Shown here piece after piece: positions 45,633 through 56,631 of a stretch of DNA of 64,000 bases. The notes under the pieces are model-generated. The model was not told the DNA's origin. It saw nothing but the letters and a program-made list of their open reading frames with translations, and ran no database searches. The stretch is from NCBI GenBank assembly GCA_015227615.1, contig JAALGZ010000013.1:558001-622000 (forward strand), read 5' to 3'. The first letter of the stretch is position 1; every line of letters starts with the position of its first letter. Made by a program: the position numbers and the translations under genes. This stretch comes from Labyrinthula sp. Ha (Eukaryota; Sar; Bigyra; Labyrinthulida; Labyrinthulaceae).

Positions 45633-46274
45633 AAAATATGAATTGATTAATTTATATTTTTTTTTGACCCCAAGCTTAGACGCGATTGACTCTTTTCAAC
45701 CCTAGGCTTATGTATTCTTTTTCTCTTGACTGGTTATTTGATGTTCAAAATTGATCCCAAATTCAATGCTGTGTATTGACTTAAATCTGTTACTTCTTCA
45801 AGCTCTGGTTCATAAAAAAACCCATCCGAATTATTACGAAGTTACTCACGCATCGTTCTTATGGCTGCAAAAGTCTTACGCCAACCTACGTTTTTCGGAG
45901 ATGCTTCAGTGCACAACAACTTAGCTTCAGTCAACCCTTTAGAATATTTACTTGAAGGTTTGACTGTTGCTTTGAAGTTTTCAGATCTGGAACTTGGACT
46001 CTAAACTCAATCGTCATCGGTTTTATTGTTGGAGACCTGCCCAATGTTGTTAAAGTTCTCTTGTACGAAGTATGATTACGATAGTTCTACCTAGACAACA
46101 AATATTTTGAATTAAAAAATCTAGACAAGGTAGAACACATATCCTTACAAAATGTCTACATGGCAAATGTATATTTTCCTACACTGAACATTTGCAAGAT
46201 GGAACTTTTGATCCATTATTGTCAACTTGCATTGCGATGAAACATCTTTCCTGGTTCTCATCCTTCACTTCAAA

Positions 46275-47692
46275 TTAAACGTCAGATTTATATATAATGA
46301 TATAGGTACTATACATCTCCCTGCTCTTATTTCTAAAAAATTTTTCAATCACAGATGAAAGTTCTGCATCAGATGTTATTAATGACCTTAGCTTCTGGAT
46401 AGTGTCATTGACACATTTCTGAACAAGCCTATCATGATAATTTACAACCTCAAAAAACGTCCGTTTCAGTTGAGATTTTCTCAAAGTCTCCTACTTTTGA
46501 AACTACTATGCATAGATTCAACTCTTTATAAAGCTTTTTTGCTGAAAGTTAATTTTTTTTTGTGTGAGCGTCCAACAAACGGAGTCTTTTTCTTTAATTA
46601 ATTTTTTTAAGAAATCTTGTTGAGGTGGGTTTTGGTGACATTTGAGCAGTGTTTCAGCAAAAGTTATGAGTGTAGATGGTGGAGTGAATGTTTGGCATAA
46701 AATTTTATTTATGCTTGCCCTGAAATGTGATAATTCTTCGCTAGACAAAGACTTGCAATACGAAGATAAATTGGCAAGCAAATGCTTCAAACATTGAATG
46801 TGAGTAGAGTGAAGCTCCCTAGCAGCTTTTGCAAGTGACCTGGATCCATCGCTCATGATCACCTTGGCACCTGCAAGGCCAAGAAATCTTAAACCTTTTA
46901 TCACGTCAAAGCTGTTCTCTGTTTCCATGAAGCTACATCGAAAGAAAATGGACATGAAGAAGCCATCAACACCCACTGGCATCATTACTAACATTTTGTA
47001 GAGGGAGATGTCCTGGGTCGTATCAATCTGGATACAGTCGCGGTATATGGATGCGAGTTGTTTCTGTGCTGGTTCATGAAATGTTACTCCACGAACCTGT
47101 GCCTAGCCCTGAGCAGATCTATTGAAGTAGAGTACGAATTTTCCACCTCTGGCTTGACAACGCTGACCACATTGAACCACTAGCTCCATATTACTATCAC
47201 CTGAATCTTCTTTGTTGGGTCTTGCTTTCACCATCTCACGTTTGGTCAAAGTTTTGTCATACACGGTTCCTGGAAAAGTTCTGCGAAGAGCTTTCTCTGG
47301 TGTAGCAATTGAAGATTCAGCTCTACGTATTATATGTAAAGTGTCCATATCAGCTTCTGTTAAATCATTTGAGTACTTCTTCGCTGTTGAGAACCTTTTA
47401 ATATCATGTCCAACATGTTCTATGTTAACTACTTGAAAGATGTAAGCGTTCTTCTTTAAATCAAATTTAAGGTTAACTTCAAAGGTGCAATTTTTCGAAC
47501 TAGTGCAACTAATTTTAGGTCTTCGTAACTTAGCTACTTCAGTTCCAAACTTGTCTTTTAATTTTGACTTTGTGAAGTTGTTTGATGACCTATTTCTAGT
47601 TTTAAAGTGTCCTGCAACGTAGTTTTAAGTGTTTCAAACATTTCTTCTGCAGAGCTAGAAGTCTTTAAGGACCAACTTCCATCTAAGTTCAT
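46275..47692 (-). pseudogene. MULE 2 transposase, degraded
   Basis: From an ATG at 47692 the start reads MNLDGSWSLKTSSSAEEMFE, aligning with WTAASYSTSEEMIE of MULE 1. The catalytic core is clear: IQIDTTQDIS (first Asp, about 47025), then AKVIMSDGSRSL (second Asp) followed by HIQCLKHLLANL, the C-x-x-H helix of MULE transposases. The frame is broken in several places but the two Asp residues seen are intact, so this copy decayed later or less than MULE 1. The terminal SWIM finger was not recognised. Confidence 0.72.
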
Positions 47693-48139
47693 TTTTCTCT
47701 GTTTTTGTTTAACCTTTTTTGTCTTTTTCTTTTTTAAGGATTTTTTGTGCTATGAATTTTTGTTAAATTTGAGTTTTTCTTCGTTTCCTTTCAGTTCAAA
47801 TTGTGAACTTTTGTGCCCTTCACCTTCCTAGGCGAGTTCCAGTTCCGGGTCTTAAAAATTTTCGCAAAGTATGATATTTTTGTTTCTGCGCACTCAAAAT
47901 CCAGGCGAAGTATATTTCTTTTTGGAAATCTGACCAATCAGAATCGAGTGGAGTCAAAAAGACATATTCTTAAAATACTCAGTAGTCAGTGCATATTATG
48001 AACAGTAACACAATATTAAAATAACAGTTCTAATACAATACTATCAAATGGTTCCAAGAAAAAACTGCATACTGTAAAACACTTGCAGTTGGTTCCACTA
48101 TAGATGCAGTTTAACTACACCAAACTTAAATCGAACCCA

Positions 48140-49042
48140 ATGAACAAAGCAGAACATAAAAAAGTCTCGCTTAGCATTTCGGCATATACAGAATCTGCGC
48201 AAGATGTACCCACATCTCGAAGAAAACTCAGTGTGAGGTCAATAATCCTCCTTATTCTTGGAATGATTTTATTTGCCGGCTTTCTTGTATATCTCTTACG
48301 TGAGATGCAAGTTTTTCAAGAAGAGGAGTTCTTGAACCAACCTACTTGGAGCCCCAGTGAAAAACCAACTTTACGACCTACATTAAGTCCCAGTTTCTAT
48401 GATCCTTTATACGAAACCTGTGCAGGTTTAGAAGTTGGTGAGAAAATGAAGTATCAAAAAGAAGACTATATTTCAATTATTTTTGTAACTGAAGTCTCAG
48501 TGGAACAATGTATGTTTTTTCTCGAAGCAGCTGGACATGTTTCTGATTATTATAATCAAACTGGAAATGAGTTCTTTATTTCTACAAATGGGATTAGTTT
48601 TCACGATATATTCGATAACTCTAGTATTCCAGATGTTGAACTAATTTCTCCAGGTGAGCAGATTATCGATTTAACAGTAGCGGTAGGTATTGGTCCTTGG
48701 GATGGACCAGAAGCAACTATTTCAGGAGTATTTGTTTATATTTATATTATTTTCTAGGCTTCGAGAAGATTATCGGAAGGATCCTTGTTTTATGGCAGCT
48801 ATGTTGGATATATTTACTTTGATATTTTAGATTTACACTATTATGGAAACAATCTTGAGGAAAGAGTTATGGGTTTTATGTTTTTTATTGCTGGGATAGA
48901 TCCAATAGACTCTCTGTTAGAAGTTGGTTCTGGTTATAAGTCTTCTGGTTTTGGTATAATGGATTCCAATGAGCTGTTCTATGAAGAAACTTTTTCTCTT
49001 GGTGAAGATGAAGTATTTTTAACAGAAACAATTAAGAAATAA
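48140..49042 (+). CDS. 290-aa single-pass membrane protein with Pro/Thr stalk, right copy
   Basis: Exons 48140-48727 and 48758-49042 with a 30-nt intron (48728-48757, GTATTT...CTAG), identical in position to the left copy. The ATG at 48140 aligns with the only start of the left copy; an in-frame ATG at 48104 exists but is not conserved. It has a cytoplasmic tail with TSRRKLSVRS, TM helix about 34-52, stalk WSPSEKPTLRPTLSPS, then a conserved outer domain with Cys, N-x-S/T sites and acidic C-terminal part. The region after the intron differs most (ASRRLSEGS here against FYGLLQQGS). Function unknown; a surface protein by topology. Confidence 0.78.
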
Positions 49043-49189
49043 ATATAATTATTTCATTCTTTTTCTTTTAAAAAAATGTTTTGTTTATTGAAATTTTTCT
49101 CCAAGAATTGAGTCTAGAAAGTGGAAGGGCAGGTAAATATAAATGAGTATTACTGTGTTATTTAGAGTAAATTTAGTATAAAAACAACA

Positions 49190-50644
49190 AGGATATAAAC
49201 TTACCCTTTCGCCAAACACCTTTGCAGAAAACGCGTTTCCTTTAGGAAAGAGATATTTGGAGTTTCGAGTTTATCACTTTGAAGATCTTATTTTGACTGG
49301 CAACCCAAAAGATGAAGTTGAGGGATTGAAGATTTCTCTTGTGAACGAAACTAACACAGAAAATGCAGAAAGTGTTCTTGAACTGTTTTCCGACTGGAAA
49401 GTAAATAGTTTCAAATTAGATGGGTTTTAATATTTTTCACCAAGAGATTTGAGTGGAAATTTACTTGATAATCTTGAAGAATTATATATCGTAAGTAAAG
49501 AACCAATGGAATATCCAAATTCATTTATCAATAATTTACCAAAGATAAGAGAACTGAGTTTAGGTGTAATAAACTCTCTTCCTTTACCAGAGAAAGAAAT
49601 AAACACACTTGAAAGTCTTTCTTTCAGTGTAATTTATCCTTTAGAACTTCCAAATGACTTTCTGAAAAACTATCCCATACTGCAGAGCTTTCTTGTTTCT
49701 GGTTTGAGCTATTATGAGTGTAAGAACTCTGTCAGAAATAGATTAGGTGCACAAAAGCGAGAGTTGAATGTAGATTTCTTATTTTCTTATGGAGGTTCTT
49801 GTGTTACTTTAGATGGAACTATAGATCTTTCTTCTTATGAAAATGAACTATGTTCGATTGGAGAAACTATGCAAACTGTACTTGATATAAATGATGGACC
49901 TGCTTTTTATAGAGATACACATTTTTTCCTAACGCGTTGTGTTTCTCCAAATATTTTTTCTCTGAGTACTAGAGAGTTTTCTTTCATGGAAAAACTTATA
50001 CTTGATATAGAAAATGTAGAATATCTTTCGGAAAAAATATTTGTTACAAAGGAAGATGAAACTATATTCTTAAGTATAAAATACCTTCAAATATTTGATG
50101 GAAATAATCTTAATTTAACAGAAGGACTGCTTGGAAATATCTCTTTTTCAAAATTAGAAAGTTTATATTTTTGGAACACTCACTTTAGAAGCGTTCATTC
50201 AGATGCACTGAGTGGTAATGAAAAAAACTTAATTTTTTTTTTTATGTTGAGAGGAACTACTGGAAACCTCAGTGTATTTTGGGAAAAAATTATCCCCAAG
50301 TTTCATAGTAAAGAGATGTTGACTTTATCTTCATCTGGGTTGACAAGAGTTCCTGAAGGTATACCTACTTTTGTAAACTTGAGCGTTGTTTTGTTGACAG
50401 AAAATGAGATTGATTTAATAGAAACTCATAAATTTGCACTGAAGAATCTTCCATGAACTTGAAGGTTATTTCATTGAGCTCTAACCCTATAAGCTTTGTT
50501 GAAGACGATGCGTTCTTGCCGTGTCACGGTTTGGAAACCTTATATATTCATGCAGATCTTTTTAATGAAACTGAAACAGAGTTCAGAGAAAGAACAGGTA
50601 CTTGTACTTATAGCTATGAATGTCAACTGTATTACTTTATCTAA
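49190..50644 (+). pseudogene. 5'-truncated LRR membrane-protein pseudogene, right arm
   Basis: Nearly identical to the LRR gene 2 coding region from the GYKLTL area to the end, but lacking the start, TM segment and first repeats. There is an in-frame TAA at 49428-49430 where the intact gene has CAA, and a one-base loss near 50437 that shifts the frame; the last 63 codons are then open again. The join to the 3' flank of the 290-aa gene is the same as in the left arm. The very high identity to LRR gene 2 contrasts with the older divergence of the other duplicated parts. Confidence 0.87.
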
Positions 50645-50790
50645 GGAGTAAAATGTTCATATATTTTCTCTTAAGGAGTTTGCTTTTAATGACGTCACTA
50701 GCACTTATAGCTTTGTACATGTACGTTTTAGACATATTTCTGGGAATTAAACTGAACTTGTTCTAGAATTTGAAATAAACATAATATAAT
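50645..50790 (+). promoter_or_regulatory. TGACGTCA block downstream of right-arm LRR copy, partner missing
   Basis: TGACGTCA at 50690-50697, then GTACATGTACGTTTTAGACA and a TTTCTGGGAATTAAACTGAAC stretch with one change in the CCGGG core. Similarity ends about 50765; no 340-aa gene follows. Confidence 0.55.
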
Positions 50791-53518
50791 ATAAAGATTT
50801 AATAGAAACTGCCATAAAAAAGTAAGGCAACTATAGTGCAGCTGACAGTCATTTACTTCATCTCCTGAATCTCTTATTATTTCATTCCTGAGAACTCTCC
50901 GAAGATACTCGAATGTAGCTCTTTGTACCAGTAAATTATGTTTTCTGCAAAAACAGTGCGTCATTTTGTTTTCTATCACCTGCCTTCTGAAATCGCAATA
51001 CCAATAACCTGAAATTTGAATTGCTCTCAGTTAAAGAGATTAAAGTGTGAGTTTATTTACAGGTTTCTCCATTTCTCCTATTTGCCATGTTACTTAGTTT
51101 TCAGAATAGCCCTTGCTGCAAAATTTGAGCTCGGTTCCTATCGTAGATATCGCATTAAACTCTCGTTTAAATAATCATTGATATACTATTTGTCCTTATC
51201 TTCACTTTATTGTTCTAGGATCTGATTCCATTTTCTTGAGTTTGCAGAAGTCAGTTCAATGTAAAGATGTTTCCACTATATATTGTTTATCTGAGCTAAA
51301 AAGTTTTCTGACAGTTTAATGCGCTACGTATATGTCATTATATCACCAGAAGTAACAAAATATTTTAAGTTCATACTCTCATAATTTGAATCCTTAATGG
51401 AATGATCTGGTAGCAGCCGGTCTGCTCTGCGAAAGCTATAGTAATAGTTTAGAAAATTTTCAGTAGACTTAGAATATAAACGATATTTGTTCTTGTCTAC
51501 CATCCCTCTTGGCCTCTATTACACAGAATCTTACTATTGTCCTTATGCAGTTTGCTCTTTTCATGAATGAAACTTCGGCTAAGTACATTTTAACAAATAT
51601 TCTTAAGTAGCTTTATTTATACTTTTTATTGGTTGCATTCTCCAAAGCTAAGACTTTTTCCTTGTGTAGTATGGGGTGTATTTATTCTGTATTTCAAGCC
51701 TTTAATGATATTTTTATTACACAAAGGTTCAGACACATCATTTTAATTTTCTTCGAGCCTGTTTCCCACATCTTGGCCTTGAATAACGCATGAAGAGGTT
51801 TACTCTATCAACAATGCTTTCTGTAGAGCTATGTTCTTCTATATCTCCCGAAAACTTTCATACAATATTTCTCTTCAAACTCTTTGTAATCCCTTTGCTT
51901 TATAGTTTTTCATGAAACAGTCTCAGTTTTGTACCGTTGGCAATCGGTTTACAGGGTCCAGTAGTGGAGAGAATTTATATACACAGGTGTAAGATACACA
52001 GTATGAAGTAGTAGATTACTGCATTACTGATATTTTGTAGTATATATAACCAAAGCAAAAACTGAAAGCCAAAGTTTAAATTATAGAAACTCAAAAAGCA
52101 CTTAATCAACTATGTTTCTCATTATTTTAACTACTTAGAATTTAGTGAACAGAAGAAACTGTTCAATCAACATACATGGTATTCTGTGGAATTACTTTAT
52201 TTTAAGTAAGATGACTTAAATGTTGCTTTGCCTAAATACCACTTTAAGAGAATAGTATAAACTAAACTTTAATTAAATAGTATATGTAGTTTGATTTGGT
52301 TCAAAATCATATTATTCTCTTTTTTCCATGGCAAACAATAAGTTAGTTTTACTGGTAAATTCGGAAGAGTATTTCGCCACTACAAACTTCATGCGTCCGA
52401 GACTTTGATTCAATCACTGTCGTCGCAACAAAAGCACTTGGAAGTTAAGAATTAACTAGATTTTTCAATAACAGGGTATCTTAATGAAATTTGATAGGAA
52501 AAGGAAATTAACATTCCTAGAGATTGAAACATGGTGATAAGGACGAGAGCAAAAAACTCTTTAACGGCTTTCGTTAAATACTTCCGTATGTGCACAAGAT
52601 AAATCAAACCATATACTGAAATTTTACTTTATTAAGTAGAATCTGGCATCGGTTTCTAAGAGTAAGTTAAATACATTCTCTTCTAATATGTGTGTTTTGC
52701 TGCTCATCTTCGAATCTTGCTGTATATGAGGTGTATGGTGTGTTTTCCGTGCATATGAACATGTTGTCATAACAGCAACCTGCGCTAAACTGCAGTTATT
52801 CATGATAAGTCTTCTCAAACTTATTTACAATTTTCCGAGTCAAGGCTATTTAAGGTTTGAGTTTTTCTTTTGTATAGATTAGTTGCTTCCTAGGCTATGA
52901 AATGTGCAATGATTCACCACTTGGCACCGTACATCATGCGAACGTGTAAACCTTGCCTCCCCTAAATAATGTTTTAAAAACATATATGGTTCCTCAGACC
53001 ACTCTATTCATTACTTTCTGTACCCTTGATATACCTAATATTTTCCTCTATGGAGCTCATTTGGCAGCCCTAAGTTCTTAATGTAAGCTGTAGTTAGTAT
53101 AGAAATAACACCAAGTTCTTATGCAATGACGCTTCAATGAGGTTCTGGAACATCTGATGTTTAGAAAAAAAGTATTCTTGTCTTTTACTGGTATCAAAGT
53201 CTTGCCTATCTAGTTTACTCGAGGTTAAGTTTTTCATGTTTGTTACTCTGGACCTCCATTTTTTCACATATTTTTTTCTTTTTCATTTTACTCTGTCTAA
53301 AAAGGGTTACCAAGGCGTTTCACTACAGGCGAGATTATTCTGCGAATAATTCAGTAAATTAGATTTAGTCGGAAGAGGGCTTGTAATTAATGTCTTATTA
53401 CACTATTATCCTTTTCAACATGTTGTTTTTTTTCTTTGCTGACCAGAGATTGAAGTTTTTAACCTTATATTTGTTTCTCTTATTTTTATTGCTTCCGGGC
53501 TTTGAAACTAGGGATTGC
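50791..53518. other. 2.7-kb gene-poor interval
   Basis: No supported gene on either strand. Open frames at 50728-50979 and 52624-52818 lack motifs. The interval marks the right limit of the accessory locus. Confidence 0.4.
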
Positions 53519-53990
53519 ATTTGACAGAAATTATCAATAATTACTTGTTAATCATTTTGATTCATACTATTCAAAAAAACAAATTGAATCCTAATTTTTA
53601 TTTAATGATTCTGAAGTCATTCTAATCAGCAATTGATCATCTATACAAGACTAAGCTACACGACGTTGTGCCAGATGGTCAGAAAACTCTTGTTTCGCCT
53701 TGGCACCGTCTGTAGACCTATATAAAAAGGCCATTAAATCCGTGAAGTACCCGGAAGTTTAATACATTTGGGGCATGTGACCTATTCCTTGAAAATTTCG
53801 TACGGTGCGTAAATGAAGTAAGTTTTTCGTATCATTTGGGCCAACGTCGTGTGGTCTAATCTATTATTGATAACCAATTAATTATCAAAAATCATTCAAA
53901 ATGATTTGAGAATTATCAGAATCACTCAATAAGGAAAATATTAGGAAACTTTTTATTGATAAATTATAAATAAATCAAATCAGAGGCCTA
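53519..53990. mobile_element. hAT-like MITE, copy 1 (about 472 bp)
   Basis: The left end TAGGGATTGCATTTGA and the reverse-complemented right end TAGGCCTCTGATTTGATTTA are imperfect inverted repeats, rich in TTATCAAT words. A second, inner inverted repeat pairs ACACGACGTTGTGCC (about 53658) with GGGCCAACGTCGTGT (about 53840). Length and inner sequence match the element at 58717. No coding capacity. Confidence 0.65.
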
Positions 53991-54180
53991 CTTTCCACAA
54001 AGGAGAAAGGCTAGACAAACCTTATGTATATTTATCAATTCTACTCTTACCTTTTCGTGTATATTTCTTCTTTCCCAAAATTATTATCTTTTAAATGCCC
54101 AAAATTTAATTTCCATGTTCTTTTCCGTGTCTATTTTAGCGGTTAACTGTATTTAGACAAGACAATAACAAGAGAAGAAG

Positions 54181-55772
54181 ATGCCTGATCCAGTTTCTGC
54201 CTCGCCTGAAGCTCTTGCTGCCTTGGAGGACTTGAGAGATGACAAATCCCCTACAGATTTTGTTGCTCTTTCATATCCAGACAATACTTCTATGCAACTC
54301 GAAGTAGTTGCCTCAGGTAGCTCTGGAGTTGAAGGGCTAAAGGCTGCCACGACCGAACCTAAAGTGTACTACTGCCTGCTTAAGGTAAATTTCAACTACG
54401 AAACTGTTGGGGTGATTAAAACTGATGTTTCCAGAATACTTTACATTTACTCTGTCCCACCATCAATCCCTTTGAAGCGAAAGATGCTTCTTGGACCTGC
54501 TGCTGGTGCGGTGAAGAATCTCCTGAAACCATTTATCAGGAATCTGGATGTGGACTCTACTGCTGAACTATCAGAGGAAATGGTTGCCTCTGTGGTTGAA
54601 AAAGTTACTATGAAAAACAAGAACGTCTTGGATTCTGTGAGTAATGAGAAGGGAATGTTGATCGGGGGAAGGATGGTCGCTGCCAGAAACGCTACAGGAG
54701 ACAAACAAAGCGCAGTGAAGTACAACAAGCAGTATGCTAACATTTCTACCTCTTATAATAAAGCTGCAGGTGCAGAAGTCTCTATGGACAATGAGGAAGA
54801 TTTCAAAGCTGCCGTGGCTGATTTGAGAAACGATAAACATCCAACTGATTGGCTAGTTTGCAGTTACAAGGACAAGAAGACTTTGTCATTCATGAGTGCA
54901 GGAACGTCTCCCGACAGGTAAATATTTTTTGTTTGTCAACTTTAGCAATCCAGTAACAACTTTATTAGAAAATAGCGCTACTGAACAAATTAGCTATGGG
55001 TTGTTTCGTATGACTGAAGATTTTGACAGTTTGAATGGAGAAAAAGCGAGAATCAAGCAAGTAAGGTTTGGATTTGTTACTGTTGTTCCAAAGGACGTAG
55101 GCGTCATTACTAAGACCTATGTGAGTACTCATAAAGGAACAGTTACACCTATGTTTAGACCTTTCCATGTTCAATTTCGGGTTGATGATCCGAGTGAGTT
55201 GAATGAGGAAAAGGCTATGCAAGCGTTTAGCGCCGCAAGTGGATCTAAAAGTAATGTAACTGACCGAAAAGTATTTTTCTATCCTTAATTACCTGTAGGC
55301 TGCTAAGGTGGAGAAGAAGTACGAGAGAAAGATGCTTGGTGGTGCGTCGAAAGAGGTTCAACAGCTACAATTTGCAAGTGATGAGGCCAAAACTACACTT
55401 TCTGATGCTCAAAAAGAGCTTCGCAGTGGTGGAACAGCAGAAGGAATTAAATTTCTTGTTGTTAAGTTTACTGGCCCCAAAAACGGTCTAGTTCTTGACT
55501 TTGCTGGGTCTGGATCTACTGCTGATGAACTTGCTGGAGTTTTAGAAGAAGGCAAAGATACCGTACAATATGCTCTTGTAAAATATGAAGAAAAAGTAGA
55601 TGGATATGATACTGTGAAGTTTGCTATAATCTGCGTACAAGGAAACTCTTCCCCTGGGATCAAAGCGTCTGTGGGAATGTTCCATGGTGCTGTTACGGAA
55701 GCTCTTGGACAAGCGCATCAGAGCATCTACGCACCTTCAGCTGAAGAAGTTTCGTCCAAGTTTAATTTATAA
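54181..55772 (+). CDS. Triple coactosin/ADF-H domain protein, three exons
   Basis: Exons 54181-54917, 54946-55270 and 55299-55772; both introns are exactly 28 nt (GTAAAT...TTTAG and GTATTT...TGTAG). The 511-aa product holds three ADF-homology domains of coactosin type: domain 1 (about residues 5-150, start LRDDKSPTDFVALSY), domain 2 (about 200-350, LRNDKHPTDWLVCSY), and a more diverged domain 3 (about 370-500, GIKFLVVKFTGP). Each has the P-T-D-W/F motif or its equivalent and a basic region before the last helix. Coactosin binds F-actin and protects ends from capping; a single-chain triple form could bind or bundle several subunits. Start at the first ATG, which opens domain 1. Confidence 0.88.
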
Positions 55773-55833
55773 TCCCCTAAGACGGTGAAACGGGTGTTTT
55801 CTAGTTTTTTAAATATTGCTACCTGATTTACAA

Positions 55834-56631
55834 TTAAGCACTCTTTTTATTAGATATGGGTTTCTTTAAACCTAACGCTATTTTAAATAAATCATATCCC
55901 CATTTAAAGTTCAAAGTAGTTACAGCAACATTTGCAAGAGCCAAATACCAGAAACCAAAAATATTCATCTCAATTCCGTTTTGAATTGCTTCAAAACCAA
56001 CAAGAAAGCATCGAACAGACCAGGGGATTCCAAAAAAGAGTCTTATTATAATAAAACTAATTCCAAAGCTCTTTTCAACTAATGCATAAACCTTGGGATA
56101 TTCATCTTTCAACTCAAAAAATATCAACCAGTGTCTAATGTTCAAGAATATAGTACTAAACTCAAACAGCAGAATATGCAATGAGTGTATTTGAAGCAAA
56201 GGAGATTGAACAATGTTATACGCAATAAAGCATGCAAAGTGGTGCAACAAAAACTGATACTGGATTTTTTTCTGGATCAAGCAGATATAGAGATCCCAAA
56301 GAAAATACGCGGCAGAGAAAGCGAAAATAGTATTTGCTGTTTCGTTGGACGCGTTCACTTGATCATCCCAGAGTTCATTAGAGTTATTAATAAGATAGAA
56401 TATTGGAGGAAGGATTGAAACAATGTGCACTGTAGAACTTACATAGCAGCAAACCTTTATCTTTCGTGTCTCATCGAGCGAACTATACTTGGGGATGTAC
56501 TTGTTAAAGAGAAAGCGGGAGAGTAGATAAGTTCCTTGTAAAACACCAACGAAGAATAAAAGTCGTGCTATTGATTCTTTTCTCAGGGAATCTCCAAATG
56601 CGTAGTCCAGGTATGGATGAACACTATTCAT
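55834..56631 (-). CDS. TLC-domain membrane protein (TLCD4/TMEM56-like)
   Basis: A 265-aa protein with about six membrane helices, covering the whole TLC (TRAM/LAG1/CLN8) domain. Marks are VCCYVSSTVHIVSILPP in helix 2, FLWDLYICL, and LLHHFACFIAYNI with the paired His typical of the family, then FLNIRHWLIFFEL. The Lys-rich end may be an ER-retention type tail. TLC proteins act in lipid synthesis or membrane composition; the lack of the full ceramide-synthase signature points to the TLCD group. It converges with the coactosin gene with 61 bp between stops. Confidence 0.8.
   Translation of the reverse strand: MNSVHPYLDYAFGDSLRKESIARLLFFVGVLQGTYLLSRFLFNKYIPKYSSLDETRKIKVCCYVSSTVHIVSILPPIFYLINNSNELWDDQVNASNETANTIFAFSAAYFLWDLYICLIQKKIQYQFLLHHFACFIAYNIVQSPLLQIHSLHILLFEFSTIFLNIRHWLIFFELKDEYPKVYALVEKSFGISFIIIRLFFGIPWSVRCFLVGFEAIQNGIEMNIFGFWYLALANVAVTTLNFKWGYDLFKIALGLKKPISNKKSA

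Larger units (their letters stand above)
45051..47962 (-). mobile_element. Mutator-like element (MULE) 2
   Basis: About 2.9 kb. The left end reads CGTTTTTATTGACTCCAGAGT; the right end, reverse-complemented, GTCTTTTTGACTCCACTCG, and both continue through a GATT-rich segment and ATTxCCA. The layout equals MULE 1: transposase on the minus strand in the right part, TTCAAG-rich left part. It interrupts the right arm of the inverted duplication: homology to the left arm resumes only a few bases beyond its right end (about 47978). No target-site duplication recognised. Confidence 0.72.

Noticed and set aside
48104-48139. Upstream ATG of the right 290-aa gene
   Set aside because: Those 12 codons are not kept in the left copy, whose only start aligns with 48140.
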